From Curtobacterium sp. ISL-83 (GTDB taxonomy: Bacteria > Actinomycetota > Actinomycetes > Actinomycetales > Microbacteriaceae), in contig NZ_JAGGPH010000003.1 in the NCBI RefSeq assembly GCF_018613895.1, forward strand, positions 289,949-353,948: a DNA stretch of 64,000 nucleotides. The letters are read 5' to 3'. The position numbers were made by a program, and so were the translations under genes. The notes beneath the pieces were generated by a model, which worked only from the letters and a program-made list of their open reading frames with translations, did not search any database and was not told the DNA's origin. Below are positions 26,854-35,577 of the stretch, one piece after another. Within the stretch, counting starts at the first letter, position 1. The number at the start of each line of letters is the position of its first letter.

Positions 26854-26952
26854 GTGGTCATCGTGGTCATCGTGGTCATCGTGGTCATCGTGGTCATCGT
26901 GGTCATCGCGGTCGTAGCGGTCGTAGCGGTCGTAGCGGTCGTCGTGCTCGTC
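26854..26952. repeat. 9-bp tandem repeat, 11 units, upstream of nitrilase gene
   Basis: Six perfect GTGGTCATC units (26854-26907), three GCGGTCGTA units (26908-26934) and two degenerate units follow without interruption. The array ends about 20 bp before the TAGGCT -10 of the next gene, so it overlaps the expected -35 region. Open frames through it (V-V-I or D-D-H repeats) are artefacts. Confidence 0.9.
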
Positions 26953-26984
26953 GGGCCGAGCGCTGCCGTGGCTAGGCTCGGGCC

Positions 26985-27800
26985 ATGGCCACCCTGACGA
27001 TCGCAGCTGCGCAGTTCGCACCGACGGACGACCCGGAGGCGAACCTCGAGACGGTCCGGCTCGCGGCAGCGGACGCGAGCCGCCGGGGCGCCGACCTCCT
27101 CGTCACGCCCGAGTACACCTCCTACTTCACCGCGGACCTCGACGACCGGTTCGTCGCCGCCGCACAACCGCTCGACGGCCCCTTCGTCACGGGCCTGCAG
27201 CAGATCGCGGCCGAGGTCGGCATCGCGCTCGTCGTCGGGGTCGCCGAGCGTCTCGCCGAGGACAGCCGGTTCTTCCGCAACACCCTCGTGGCGGTCCTGG
27301 CTGACGGCTCGATCGCGGAGACGTACCGGAAGGTCCACCTCTACGACGCCTTCGGAGCACGGGAGTCCGACCGCATCGAGGCCGGCGACCCATCGCAGCT
27401 GCCGGTCTTCGAACTCGCCGGGGTGCGCGTGGGGCTGGAGACCTGTTACGACCTGCGCTTCCCCGAGGTCAGTCGTCGACTCGCTGCGCCCGAGACCGGT
27501 GCAGCGGACGTCGTGGTCGTCCCTGCCGAGTGGGTTCGGGGGCCTGGGAAGGAGCACCACTGGCGGACGCTCCTGACCGCTCGCGCGATCGAGAACACAG
27601 TCTGGGTGGTCGGTGTCGGGCAGACGCCTCCGGTCGGCATCGGCAGCTCCCTCGTCGTCGACCCGGCGGGTGTCGTCGTGGCCGCTGCCGGCGCGACTCC
27701 GGGCATGCTCGTGGCCACGGTCGACACCTTGGTGACCGAGGCTGTCCGACGGACGAACCCGTCCCTCGCACTCCGCCGCTACGGAGTCGCGCCCCGCTGA
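26985..27800 (+). CDS. Carbon-nitrogen hydrolase (nitrilase superfamily amidase)
   Basis: This 271-residue protein is the standard length of a single nitrilase domain. The Glu-Lys-Cys triad is E43 (TPEYTSYF), K116 (YRKVHLYDAFG) and C154 (LETCYDLRFPE). The sequence around the Cys and KVHLYDAFGARESD fits the Nit2/omega-amidase or NIT1 deaminated-glutathione amidase branch rather than true nitrilases. It is probably cytoplasmic metabolite repair. TAGGCT (26973-26978) lies six nt before the ATG. A 9-bp tandem repeat sits just upstream. Confidence 0.88.
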   Translation: MATLTIAAAQFAPTDDPEANLETVRLAAADASRRGADLLVTPEYTSYFTADLDDRFVAAAQPLDGPFVTGLQQIAAEVGIALVVGVAERLAEDSRFFRNTLVAVLADGSIAETYRKVHLYDAFGARESDRIEAGDPSQLPVFELAGVRVGLETCYDLRFPEVSRRLAAPETGAADVVVVPAEWVRGPGKEHHWRTLLTARAIENTVWVVGVGQTPPVGIGSSLVVDPAGVVVAAAGATPGMLVATVDTLVTEAVRRTNPSLALRRYGVAPR

Positions 27801-28514
27801 TCCGCCCGCCGGCGGCTGCGGGGGATGTGCCGGTTCCGCACGCCCTCGGGCACGCCTGTCTCCTGCCGCGCGGGCGTTTCCGGCGCGCTCCGCGGACGTG
27901 CCGCGTGGATTTCACCCGTTCGGCCCGAGGCCCCGAGATCACCCGCCGCCGAGATCGCCGAGCGGGCGCTTTCCGCTCAGCCCGTCGAGGTCTGTGGGCG
28001 CCTTTCGCCCGTTCGAGGGTGGGGTCCTGGTGCGGCCGCGGGGAGTGCCCGAGCGGGCGCTTTCGGTCCGGCCGCGGGATGTGGGCGCTTCGATTCCGCC
28101 CGTTCGGCGGGAGGGAGGGCCGCGGTCGGACGCGGGGATCGCCGAGCGGGCGGTTCCTGCTCTGGCAGTGGATGCCAGGCGGCGCGTTCCGCCCGTTCGG
28201 GCAGACGCGGTCGTGGCGCCGGAGCGAGGAGTGCCCGAGCGGGCGCTTTCGGTCCGGGTGGTGCGTCTGCGAGCCCGGTTTCGCCCGCTCGCGGCGGCGC
28301 AGGAGGCGGGGGAGGGAACGGGGTCGCGGCGCGGGGGAGTCGCCTGTCCGGCCCCGCCCGAGGCGGACCTCGCGGGAAGGGCGGGACGGCCCGAAGCGGG
28401 CGCTCGGCACGGCGGATCGCGCGCGCTCGCGGTGGCGGGCGGGAGCTGCGTGCGAGGGGTGGGACGGGCCTCCCGGCCGATGGAGCGAGCGCCGGTCGCA
28501 CCGAGCCCGCGGGA
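27801..28514. repeat. 714-bp convergent gap with ~92-bp degenerate tandem array
   Basis: No gene is visible. CACCCGTTCGG/CGCCCGTTCG blocks recur at about 27913, 28006, 28098, 28190 and 28282. CCGAGCGGGCG blocks recur at about 27958, 28049, 28142 and 28235. Both series have 91-93-bp spacing. The two blocks are near-complementary, so each unit can fold. The best-kept block, CCCGAGCGGGCGCTTTCGGT, is exact at 28048 and 28234. After 28300 the pattern fades into GC-rich sequence. A period that is not a multiple of three and open frames on several strands argue against coding. Confidence 0.8.
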
Positions 28515-29720
28515 TCAGGCGGTGCGGGTGGCCAACGTCGCGAGACGGGCGGCGGCGTCCTCGAGGACGCCGAGCCGCTTGCAGAACGCGAACCGGACCA
28601 GCGAGCGGTACCCCGGGGCGTGCTCCGGCCGGACGAAGGCCGTCACGGGGACGCCCACCACGCCCGCCACCGACGGGAGCTCCAGGCAGAACGCGCGGGC
28701 GTCCTTGAACCCGAGCGGCGCGGTGTCCGCGATCACGAAGTACCCGCCGTCCGGACGCATCACGTCGAAATCAGCGGCGAGCAGACCGGCGGCGAGCAGG
28801 TCGTGCTTCGCGGCGAGATCGGCTGCGATCCCGGCGAACACCGCATCCGAAAGCCGGAGCCCGGCGGCCACGGCCGGTTGGAACGGTGCGCCGTTCACGA
28901 AGGTCAGGTACTGCTTCACCGTGGTGATCGCGTCCACGATCGCCGCGGGTGCGGTCAGCCAACCGATCTTCCAGCCGGTGGTGCTGAAGGTCTTCCCGGC
29001 GCTCGAGATCGTCACGGTGCGCTCGGCGGCACCGGGGAGGGTGGCGATCGGGACGTGCGGGATCGAGAAGGTCAGGTGCTCGTAGACCTCGTCGGTGACG
29101 ATCAGCGCGTCGTGCTCCGTCGCGAGGTCGACGATCGCGCGGAGGACCTCGGTCGGCAGGACCCGCCCGGTGGGGTTGTGCGGCGTGTTCACGAGTACGG
29201 CACGGGTCCGGTCGGAGAACGCGGCGCGGAGCGTGGACTCGTCGGGCAGGAAGTCCGGTGCGGTCAGCGGCACCGTCACGTGCGTGCCCCCGGCCAGGCG
29301 GATGAGTGCACCGTACGCGTCGTAGAAGGGCTCGAAGGTGATGACCTCGTCGCCGGGTTCGACGAACGCCAGGAGCGTCGCGGCGAGGGCCTCGGTCGCG
29401 CCGGCCGTGACGAGTACCTCCCGATCCGGATCGGCCTCGATGCCGTACCAGCGTCGCTGGTGCTCGCTGACGGCCGCGCGGAGGTCCGGAGTACCGCGTC
29501 CGGGTGGGTACTGGTTGACGCCGTCGCGGATCGCACGGACCGCGGCCTCGAGGACCTCGGCTGGACCGTCCTCGTCGGGGAAGCCCTGCCCGAGGTTGAT
29601 CGCGCCGGTCGCCGCGGCCAGGGCGCTCATCTCGGCGAACACCGTCGGGGCGGGGACGCCGTCCGCTCCGAGGAGCATCGCTCCCTCGGCGGCTCGCAAC
29701 CAGGGTCCTGCCTGCCGCAT
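28515..29720 (-). CDS. Class I/II PLP aminotransferase
   Basis: This 401-residue fold-type I aminotransferase has NLGQGFPDEDGP near residue 42, the NTPHNPTGRV motif (Asn contacting the PLP ring oxygen), VTDEVYEHL and the Schiff-base Lys at about 242 in SSAGKTFSTTGWKIGW. A C-terminal Arg in LVRFAFCK binds the carboxylate. The motif set fits the kynurenine/methionine aminotransferase (YbdL) and DapC-like branches, and I cannot decide which. ATG at 29720 is chosen because GGAGGG lies about eight nt upstream. An in-frame extension to 29819 lacks conservation. It is divergent from htrA. Confidence 0.87.
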   Translation of the reverse strand: MRQAGPWLRAAEGAMLLGADGVPAPTVFAEMSALAAATGAINLGQGFPDEDGPAEVLEAAVRAIRDGVNQYPPGRGTPDLRAAVSEHQRRWYGIEADPDREVLVTAGATEALAATLLAFVEPGDEVITFEPFYDAYGALIRLAGGTHVTVPLTAPDFLPDESTLRAAFSDRTRAVLVNTPHNPTGRVLPTEVLRAIVDLATEHDALIVTDEVYEHLTFSIPHVPIATLPGAAERTVTISSAGKTFSTTGWKIGWLTAPAAIVDAITTVKQYLTFVNGAPFQPAVAAGLRLSDAVFAGIAADLAAKHDLLAAGLLAADFDVMRPDGGYFVIADTAPLGFKDARAFCLELPSVAGVVGVPVTAFVRPEHAPGYRSLVRFAFCKRLGVLEDAAARLATLATRTA

Positions 29721-29913
29721 GTGGTTCCCTCCGAGGTGTGGACGACGATCGGTGGCGTTCAACCGTCCCCAACCTAGCGGCCGGGCGACCACGACCCGTG
29801 AACGCAGTCCACAGCGCACGCATAAGATCGCCCGAGGTTGCTCGCAGGCTCGCCATCAGCACCGCTCAGGTCGGTGCGACAGACTGCACGAGCTTGAAAG
29901 GAGCACGTCCAGC

Positions 29914-31968
29914 ATGACCGACACCACGCCCAACGGGCACAGCGACGACATCCGTCCGGACGACGCGGCCGCGCACGCCGCCGCCGAGGACGCCGCGCAG
30001 GGGACACCCGAGGGAGCCGTGTCGACGCCGAACGGCTCCGGGACCCCTCACGATGCGGACCACACGGACGTGATCGATCCCGTACCCGCGAACGACACCG
30101 ACGTGTACCCGGCCGCTGGCGAGCACCCCACCGACCGCTACACCGCGCCGTACCCCATGGTCGGTGGCGAGCAGGCGGGCGACTCCGACCAGGCATCGCA
30201 GGACGGCCAGACCTCGCAGTACGGCCAGGCGTCGGAGTACGGCCAGACCTCGCAGGACGGCCAGGCGCCGGAGCACGGCCAGACCTCGCAGTACGGGCAG
30301 GGCCAGACGAACCCCCAGGCCGCGCAGGACGACCAGCAGAGCCAGTACGGGCAGCAGACCCCGTACGGGCAGCAGAGCCAGTACGGCCAGTACGGCCAGC
30401 AGACCCAGTACGGCGAGCAGGGCCAGTACGGCCAGTACGGGCAGCAGAACCCGTACGGCCAGCAGAGCCAGTACGGCCAGTACGGCCAGTACGGACAGCA
30501 CAACCCGTACGGCCAGCAGAACCCCTCCGGTCAGCAGGGCCAGTACGACCAGTACGGCCAGCAGAACCCCTACGGCGAACGTCCCCGCTACGGCGAGTAC
30601 GCCCAGTCCTCGGCGCCCGCAGCAGACCACACGACGCCGTCCGCGCAGGCGCCCTCCTCGGCCACGAGCGCCTTCGGCGACGTCGACGGTCAGAACCAGC
30701 GCAACGGCCACTACTTCGGCGAGGGCTCCGGCGGGTCCGGCTCCGCGTCGGCCGCCACGACCACCACCCGCCGCAACCGCACCGTGCTCCCGATCGTCGC
30801 CGGCCTGGTCCTCGCGGGCCTGGTGGGCGGCGGCGCCGGCTGGGCGGCCGGTGCCTCCCACGACGGCGGTGGCGTCGCCACGTCGACCACCTCGCAGGGT
30901 GGCGGGAACCTCACGGTCAACGACTACAACTCCGCCACGGTCGTCACCGCGGTCGCCGCCCAGGCCACCCCGTCGGTCGTCACGATCAACGTCTCGGCCA
31001 GCAGCGAGGCGGGCACCGGTTCCGGCGTCGTCCTCAGTAAGGACGGCTACATCGTCACGAACACCCACGTGGTGACGCTCGACGGTGACAGCGGGAACGG
31101 CGCGATCACGGTCACGACGTCGGACGGCAAGATCTACCCGGGCAAGCTGATCGGGACGGACCCGACGGTCGACCTGGCGGTCATCAAGATCGACGCCACC
31201 GACCTCAAGCCGATGACCTTCGCGGACTCCTCCAAGCTCAACGTCGGGGACACCGCGGTCGCGATCGGTGCGCCCCTCGGGCTGTCGAACACCGTCACGG
31301 ACGGCATCGTCTCGACGCTGAACCGCAGCATCCAGGTGACCTCGAGCGCTCCGAGCAAGGGCGGCGACTCGAACCAGGGTGGCGGCGGCAGCACCGGCCC
31401 GTTCGACTTCTGGGGGAACGGGAGCAACGGCAGCAGCCCCTCCGCGAACTCCACCGTCTCGCTCCCGGTCATCCAGACCGACGCATCGATCAACCCCGGC
31501 AACTCGGGTGGTGCCCTGCTCGACTCGAAGGGCCGTCTGATCGGCATCAACGTCGCGATCGCGAGCGCGGGCAGCTCGTCCTCGTCGTCGGGCGCGCAGT
31601 CCGGCAGCATCGGGGTCGGGTTCTCGATCCCGTCGAACCTGGTCAAGCGAGTGGCGAACGAGATCAAGGACAACGGTTCCGCCACGCACGGCCTGCTCGG
31701 CGCGAGCGTCGGTGACGCTGCTGAGGACGCCAAGGCCACCCAGATGGGCGCCCTCATCAAGTCCGTGTCCTCGGGTGGTGCGGCCTCGAGCGCGGGTCTG
31801 CAGAAGGGCGACGTCGTCACGAAGATCGGTGCGGCGACCGTCTCGGACGCGACCGACCTCACGGCGCAGGTCCGGTACTTCGCCGGCGGCACCAAGACGA
31901 CCATCACGTACCTCCGTGGCGGCCAGAGCCGTCAGGTGGACGTCACGCTCGGCACGTACAAGAGCTGA
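29914..31968 (+). CDS. HtrA/DegP-type serine protease with long Q/Y/G-rich head
   Basis: This 684-residue protein has a cytoplasmic head of about 285 residues, one membrane span (LPIVAGLVLAGLVGGGAGW, about 291-309), a trypsin-like domain with H385 (TNTHVV), D420 (TVDLAVIKID) and S531 (NPGNSGGA), and one C-terminal PDZ domain. Residues about 95-225 are built of QYGQ/NPYGQ repeats. The protease part should face outside and handle misfolded envelope proteins, as PepD-like actinobacterial HtrAs do. GAAAGGAG lies about 10 nt before the ATG, and TAAGAT near 29822 is a possible -10. The serine loop is enlarged by Gly/Ser insertions (GGDSNQGGGGSTG). Confidence 0.9.
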   Translation: MTDTTPNGHSDDIRPDDAAAHAAAEDAAQGTPEGAVSTPNGSGTPHDADHTDVIDPVPANDTDVYPAAGEHPTDRYTAPYPMVGGEQAGDSDQASQDGQTSQYGQASEYGQTSQDGQAPEHGQTSQYGQGQTNPQAAQDDQQSQYGQQTPYGQQSQYGQYGQQTQYGEQGQYGQYGQQNPYGQQSQYGQYGQYGQHNPYGQQNPSGQQGQYDQYGQQNPYGERPRYGEYAQSSAPAADHTTPSAQAPSSATSAFGDVDGQNQRNGHYFGEGSGGSGSASAATTTTRRNRTVLPIVAGLVLAGLVGGGAGWAAGASHDGGGVATSTTSQGGGNLTVNDYNSATVVTAVAAQATPSVVTINVSASSEAGTGSGVVLSKDGYIVTNTHVVTLDGDSGNGAITVTTSDGKIYPGKLIGTDPTVDLAVIKIDATDLKPMTFADSSKLNVGDTAVAIGAPLGLSNTVTDGIVSTLNRSIQVTSSAPSKGGDSNQGGGGSTGPFDFWGNGSNGSSPSANSTVSLPVIQTDASINPGNSGGALLDSKGRLIGINVAIASAGSSSSSSGAQSGSIGVGFSIPSNLVKRVANEIKDNGSATHGLLGASVGDAAEDAKATQMGALIKSVSSGGAASSAGLQKGDVVTKIGAATVSDATDLTAQVRYFAGGTKTTITYLRGGQSRQVDVTLGTYKS
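30200..30600 (+). repeat. Degenerate CAGTACGGC repeats encoding QYGQ units
   Basis: Within htrA, CAGTACGGC/CAGCAGAACCCGTACGGC modules recur about every 9-30 bp. All keep the reading frame, so copy-number change would alter only the length of the cytoplasmic head. Confidence 0.8.
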
Positions 31969-31985
31969 GGGCTGCCGCCCCGGCT

Positions 31986-32033
31986 GACGGACGGGAGGCG
32001 CGGTGCCAGCTGGCACCGCGCCTCCCGTCCGTC
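31986..32033. terminator. Perfect 48-bp inverted repeat after htrA, built from the 13-bp motif
   Basis: The arm at 31986-32007 is perfectly complementary to 32012-32033, and the centre AGCT is itself palindromic. Each arm contains the dispersed motif (GGAGGCGCGGTGC 31994-32006, GCACCGCGCCTCC 32013-32025). It begins 17 bp after the htrA stop and lacks a T tract. It is terminator-like, or a protein-binding palindrome. Confidence 0.85.
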
Positions 32034-32207
32034 TGCGGCGGTCCGTCACCAGCTGGCGACGCGGTGGTCGACCGCGCGTCGACCGACCGGCGGCCCGCGC
32101 AGGTGGGCATCGCGGCGTCTTGATAGGCTCGTGGTCGCTCTGCGGGGCGGTGCCGTCCGCGGTGCGTCCCCGTGCACACAGGTGATGACCCGCGAGGTAC
32201 CGAACGC

Positions 32208-33251
32208 ATGCAGACTGACGGCCAGACGCTCCCCGGCGTCTCGTACGTGATGCCGGTGCTCAACGAGGTCACCGAGGTCCGTTCCGCGGTCGCGAGCCTG
32301 CTCGAGCAGGACTACGCCGGCCCGTTCGAGGTGATCCTCGCGCTCGGCCCGTCGATCGACGGCACGAACGAGCTCGTCGGCGAGATGAGTGCGGCGGACC
32401 CCCGCATCCGCGCCATCGACAACCCGGTGGGTTCGACGCCCGCTGGGCTCAACGTGGCGATCCAGGCGTCCGTGCACCCGGTCGTCGTGCGCGTGGACGC
32501 CCACTCGGTCCTGCCGTCGGACTACACACGGATCGCCGTGCGGGTGCTGTTGGAGTCCGGGGCGGACAACGTCGGCGGCATCATGCGCGCCGAGGGTCGC
32601 ACCCCCTTCGAGCGGGCCGTGGCGCTGGCGTACGGCAGCCGGGTCGGCCTGGGCGGGACCCCGCACCACGTCGGCGGCCAGGCGGGGCCCGCCGAGACCG
32701 CGTACCTCGGGGTCTTCCGCCGCGACCGCCTGTTCGACGTCGGCCTGTTCGACGAGGGCATCAAGCGCGGCCAGGACTGGGAGCTCAACCGTCGCCTGCG
32801 CCAGACCGGCGGCACCGTCTGGTTCACGCCCGAACTCGTCGTCACGTACCGTCCGCGCCCGAGTCTCCGGCGCCTGGTGCGCCAGTTCGTCGCCACGGGG
32901 CTGTGGCGCGGCGAGCTCGCGCGTCGCTTCCCCGCGAACAACGGCCTGCGGTACTTCGTGCCGCCGGCGATGGTGGCCGCGATGGCCCTCGGGATCGTGG
33001 CCGGCGTCGTCGGGGTCGTCGGCGCCGCGCTCCACAGCGGCGCGGCGTGGGCGTTGCTCGGCTTCGTGGTCCCCGCGGTGTACCTGCTCTTCGTCGTGGT
33101 CGGCGCCGTCGTGGTCGCGCGTCGGTCCGGCCTCCCGACGCTCCTCTGGCTCCTGGTCGTGCTGCCGTGCATCCACGTCGGCTGGGGCGTCGGCTTCATC
33201 ATCGGTTTCCTCACCCGGACGTCCGAGCTGACCACCCACACGGGACGGTGA
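32208..33251 (+). CDS. GT2 glycosyltransferase with C-terminal membrane spans
   Basis: This 347-residue family-2 glycosyltransferase opens GVSYVMPVLNEVTEVRSAV. It has the VRVDAHSVLP region (DxD-like), GGQAGPAETAYLGVFRR and KRGQDWELNRRLR (ED/Q-x-W-like). Three or four membrane spans follow from about residue 245. Related proteins elongate exopolysaccharide or succinoglycan. ATG at 32208 is chosen with GCGAGG upstream. The -10 TAGGCT near 32133 gives a leader of about 70 nt. It begins a three-gene run with the CDP-alcohol and second GT2 genes, so a surface polymer role is likely. Confidence 0.83.
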   Translation: MQTDGQTLPGVSYVMPVLNEVTEVRSAVASLLEQDYAGPFEVILALGPSIDGTNELVGEMSAADPRIRAIDNPVGSTPAGLNVAIQASVHPVVVRVDAHSVLPSDYTRIAVRVLLESGADNVGGIMRAEGRTPFERAVALAYGSRVGLGGTPHHVGGQAGPAETAYLGVFRRDRLFDVGLFDEGIKRGQDWELNRRLRQTGGTVWFTPELVVTYRPRPSLRRLVRQFVATGLWRGELARRFPANNGLRYFVPPAMVAAMALGIVAGVVGVVGAALHSGAAWALLGFVVPAVYLLFVVVGAVVVARRSGLPTLLWLLVVLPCIHVGWGVGFIIGFLTRTSELTTHTGR

Positions 33252-33256
33252 CCCCC

Positions 33257-34075
33257 ATGACCGACGCCACGCAGGGCCGCGGAACGACGCGCCCCACCTC
33301 GATCGCGGAACTCCGGGCCGTCACCCAGCCGGACGAGGTCCGTTCCCGGGCGAACGCAGAGCACTGGACCGCGTCGCTGTACCTGCGGGACGTGTCCCCG
33401 TACCTGACGTGGCTGCTCCTGAAGACCCGGGTCAGCGCGAACCAGGTGACCGGGCTCATGATCCTGGTCGGCTGGAGCGTCGCCGCGGCACTGCTCATCC
33501 CGGGGATCTGGGGAGCGCTGCTGGCGCTCGTGCTCGGGCAGCTCCAGATGCTCGTCGACTGCTGCGACGGTGAGGTCGCGCGGTGGCGTGGCACGCGGTC
33601 GCCCGCCGGGGTGTTCCTCGACAAGGTCGGGCACTACACGACCGAGGGGTTGATCCCGATCGCACTGGGCGTCCGGGCAGCGACCTGGCCGATCCACGGG
33701 GGGGACTGGATGTGGACCACGATCGGCTGCGCGCTCGGTCTCGTGATCGTGCTCAACAAGGCGCTCAACGACATGGTGCACGTCGCCCGGGCGAACGCGG
33801 GCCTCGACAAGCTCGTCGACCGTCGCGATGCCTCGACGGCACCCTCCGGCCGCCGGCTCGCGTCCCTGCGCCGACTCGCGCGGTACCTGCCCTTCCACCG
33901 GCTGTACCACTCGGTCGAGCTGACGATCATCGCGCTCGTCTTCGCGCTGATCGGCCTGGTGATCGGTCACCCGTTCGCCGACCGGATCCTGGTGGGAGCG
34001 CTGCTGCCGCTGTCCGTGCTGGCGCTGGCCGGGCACTTCGTCGCGATCATGGCGTCGAAGCGGGTCAAGGCGTGA
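33257..34075 (+). CDS. CDP-alcohol phosphotransferase family membrane protein
   Basis: This 272-residue membrane protein carries the CDP-OH-P signature D104-G-x2-A108-R109-x8-G118-x3-D122-x3-H126. The last position is normally Asp, the catalytic base, and here is His. About six hydrophobic spans are visible. Members join a CDP-activated alcohol to a second alcohol. With the LicC-like nucleotidyltransferase nearby, the substrate could be a CDP-polyol for a surface phosphodiester polymer rather than a phospholipid. An alternative GTG at 33248 overlaps the previous stop. I prefer the ATG at 33257. Confidence 0.8.
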   Translation: MTDATQGRGTTRPTSIAELRAVTQPDEVRSRANAEHWTASLYLRDVSPYLTWLLLKTRVSANQVTGLMILVGWSVAAALLIPGIWGALLALVLGQLQMLVDCCDGEVARWRGTRSPAGVFLDKVGHYTTEGLIPIALGVRAATWPIHGGDWMWTTIGCALGLVIVLNKALNDMVHVARANAGLDKLVDRRDASTAPSGRRLASLRRLARYLPFHRLYHSVELTIIALVFALIGLVIGHPFADRILVGALLPLSVLALAGHFVAIMASKRVKA

Positions 34076-34980
34076 CGCCCGGTACCGTGCGTCGGCACGC
34101 GGTCCCGCACCGCGAACAGCCGCGCGTCGCCGTGGTCGTGCTGACCCAGGGCACCCGACCGGACGACCTGCACCGTGCACTGGACAGCGTGCTCCGGCAG
34201 CAGGACGTCGCGCTCGACGTCGTGTGTGTCGGCAACGGCTGGGACCCGACCGGGCTGCCGGACGGGGTCCGTCCCCTGGGTCTGCCGGAGAACGTCGGGA
34301 TCCCGGCCGGGCGGAACGCCGGGGCCGCCCTGGTCGACGGCGACTACGTGTTCTTCCTGGACGACGACGCCCGGGTGCCGTCGCCGACCTTCCTGCGCGA
34401 CGCGATCGCGTTGTTCGAGCACGACCCCTCGCTCGGCCTCGTGCAACCGCGCGTGGTGGACCCGACGGGCGCCGCCAACCCCCGCCGCTGGGTGCCGCGC
34501 ATCCGCAAGGGGGAGCCCGACGCGTCGTCCCCGGTGTTCTCGGTGTGGGAGGGCGCGGTCGTGCTCCCGATGGACGTGTGGCGGGCCGTCGGGGGCTGGG
34601 GCGCCGAGTACTTCTACGCGCACGAGGGCATCGAGCTCGCGTGGCGGGTGTGGGACGCAGGGCGGCGTGCCTGGTACGCCGGAGACCTGGTCGCGCACCA
34701 CCCGGCGATCGACCCCGCTCGGCACGCCGAGTACTACCGGCTCAACGCGCGCAACCGCGTGTGGTTGGCGCGGCGGAACCTGCCCGCGCCGCTCCGACCG
34801 GTCTACGTCGGGTCGTGGGCGGCGATCCAGGTCGCACGGTGGTGGAAGCACCCGGAGCGCCTGGCGACCTGGTTCGACGGGATGCGCGAGGGCTGGACGA
34901 CGGACTGCGGCCCGGTGCGCACGATGGGCTGGTTGACGATCGGTCGGATGACCGTGGCCGGGCGACCGCCGATCATCTGA
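34072..34980 (+). CDS. GT2 rhamnosyltransferase-like glycosyltransferase
   Basis: This 302-residue GT-A fold enzyme has RVAVVVLTQGTRPDDLHRAL at the start, NVGIPAGRNAGAA for nucleotide-sugar binding, FFLDDDARV as the DxD metal site (~100) and a C-terminal part with FYAHEGIELAWRVW. It resembles WcaA/rhamnosyl- and galactofuranosyl-type transferases. The sugar is not determinable. Start GTG overlaps the preceding stop (GTGA), showing coupling with the CDP-alcohol gene. Confidence 0.83.
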   Translation: MTPGTVRRHAVPHREQPRVAVVVLTQGTRPDDLHRALDSVLRQQDVALDVVCVGNGWDPTGLPDGVRPLGLPENVGIPAGRNAGAALVDGDYVFFLDDDARVPSPTFLRDAIALFEHDPSLGLVQPRVVDPTGAANPRRWVPRIRKGEPDASSPVFSVWEGAVVLPMDVWRAVGGWGAEYFYAHEGIELAWRVWDAGRRAWYAGDLVAHHPAIDPARHAEYYRLNARNRVWLARRNLPAPLRPVYVGSWAAIQVARWWKHPERLATWFDGMREGWTTDCGPVRTMGWLTIGRMTVAGRPPII

Positions 34981-35165
34981 CCCCGTCGCCGCGGCCCGTG
35001 CCACGGCGGCTGCCAGCGCGGCCGCCGGTCGGCCGTGGCGACCGCGCGTGACCTGCGGCACGCGGCGCCGACGTCCGTCCGTCGACGGACGCGGGCGCGG
35101 ACGACGGGGCCGACGGCGGGATCCGGGTGGCGCGGGGAGCGGCACGGCGCTTCCCGACGGCGTGC

Positions 35166-35468
35166 TCACGCCGCGTACCCGCCGCCGACGAGCGACATCC
35201 GCCACAGGTACTCGGTGCGGTCGGGGCGGCGCCACCGGACGACCACGACGCCGGTGGACTCCGGGTCGGCGCCGAACACGGCGATCGAGAGACCTCGACC
35301 GGGCTCGAGGCGGCGCACCGCGAGGGGCGGGCAGTAGCCGGTGCCGAGGTGCGTGAGGGTCAGGCCGTCGACGGGTTCGTCGCCGGTGTTGAGGAGGTCG
35401 TACCGGCGCGGGGCCAGGGACCGGTCGATGGTGAACGGGACTGCGTAGGCGGGTGCTGGGTGGTGCAT
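35166..35468 (-). CDS. Small conserved-looking protein of unknown function
   Basis: This 100-residue soluble protein looks mostly beta (VPFTIDRSLAPRRYDLLNTG, LSIAVFGADPESTGVVVVRW). I recognise no family. TACCGT at 35481-35476 (minus strand) lies seven nt before the ATG, a strong promoter/start pair that supports it as real. It sits 109 bp beyond the ABC exporter's ATPase gene stop and reads the same way. Confidence 0.6.
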   Translation of the reverse strand: MHHPAPAYAVPFTIDRSLAPRRYDLLNTGDEPVDGLTLTHLGTGYCPPLAVRRLEPGRGLSIAVFGADPESTGVVVVRWRRPDRTEYLWRMSLVGGGYAA

Positions 35469-35577
35469 GTCGGAAACGGTAGGGGGAGGGTCCGACGGTG
35501 GGGGCCGTGGAGGCCGCTGGGGAGCGTGGGCTGTGGAGGGGGCTCCGGTGGACCCGGGTTGTGGAGGGGGAAGCCCG

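Noticed and set aside
26854..26952. CRISPR-like array at the 9-bp repeats
   Set aside because: Units are contiguous with no spacers and only 9 bp long. No cas gene is in the window.
27801..28514. A gene in the 714-bp convergent gap
   Set aside because: Open frames exist on both strands but cross a 92-bp periodic repeat, have biased Arg/Pro/Ala composition and no start signal of the kinds seen elsewhere in the window.
29338..29913. N-terminal extension of HtrA
   Set aside because: It runs antisense to the aminotransferase gene. A strong ribosome site and ATG are at 29896-29916.
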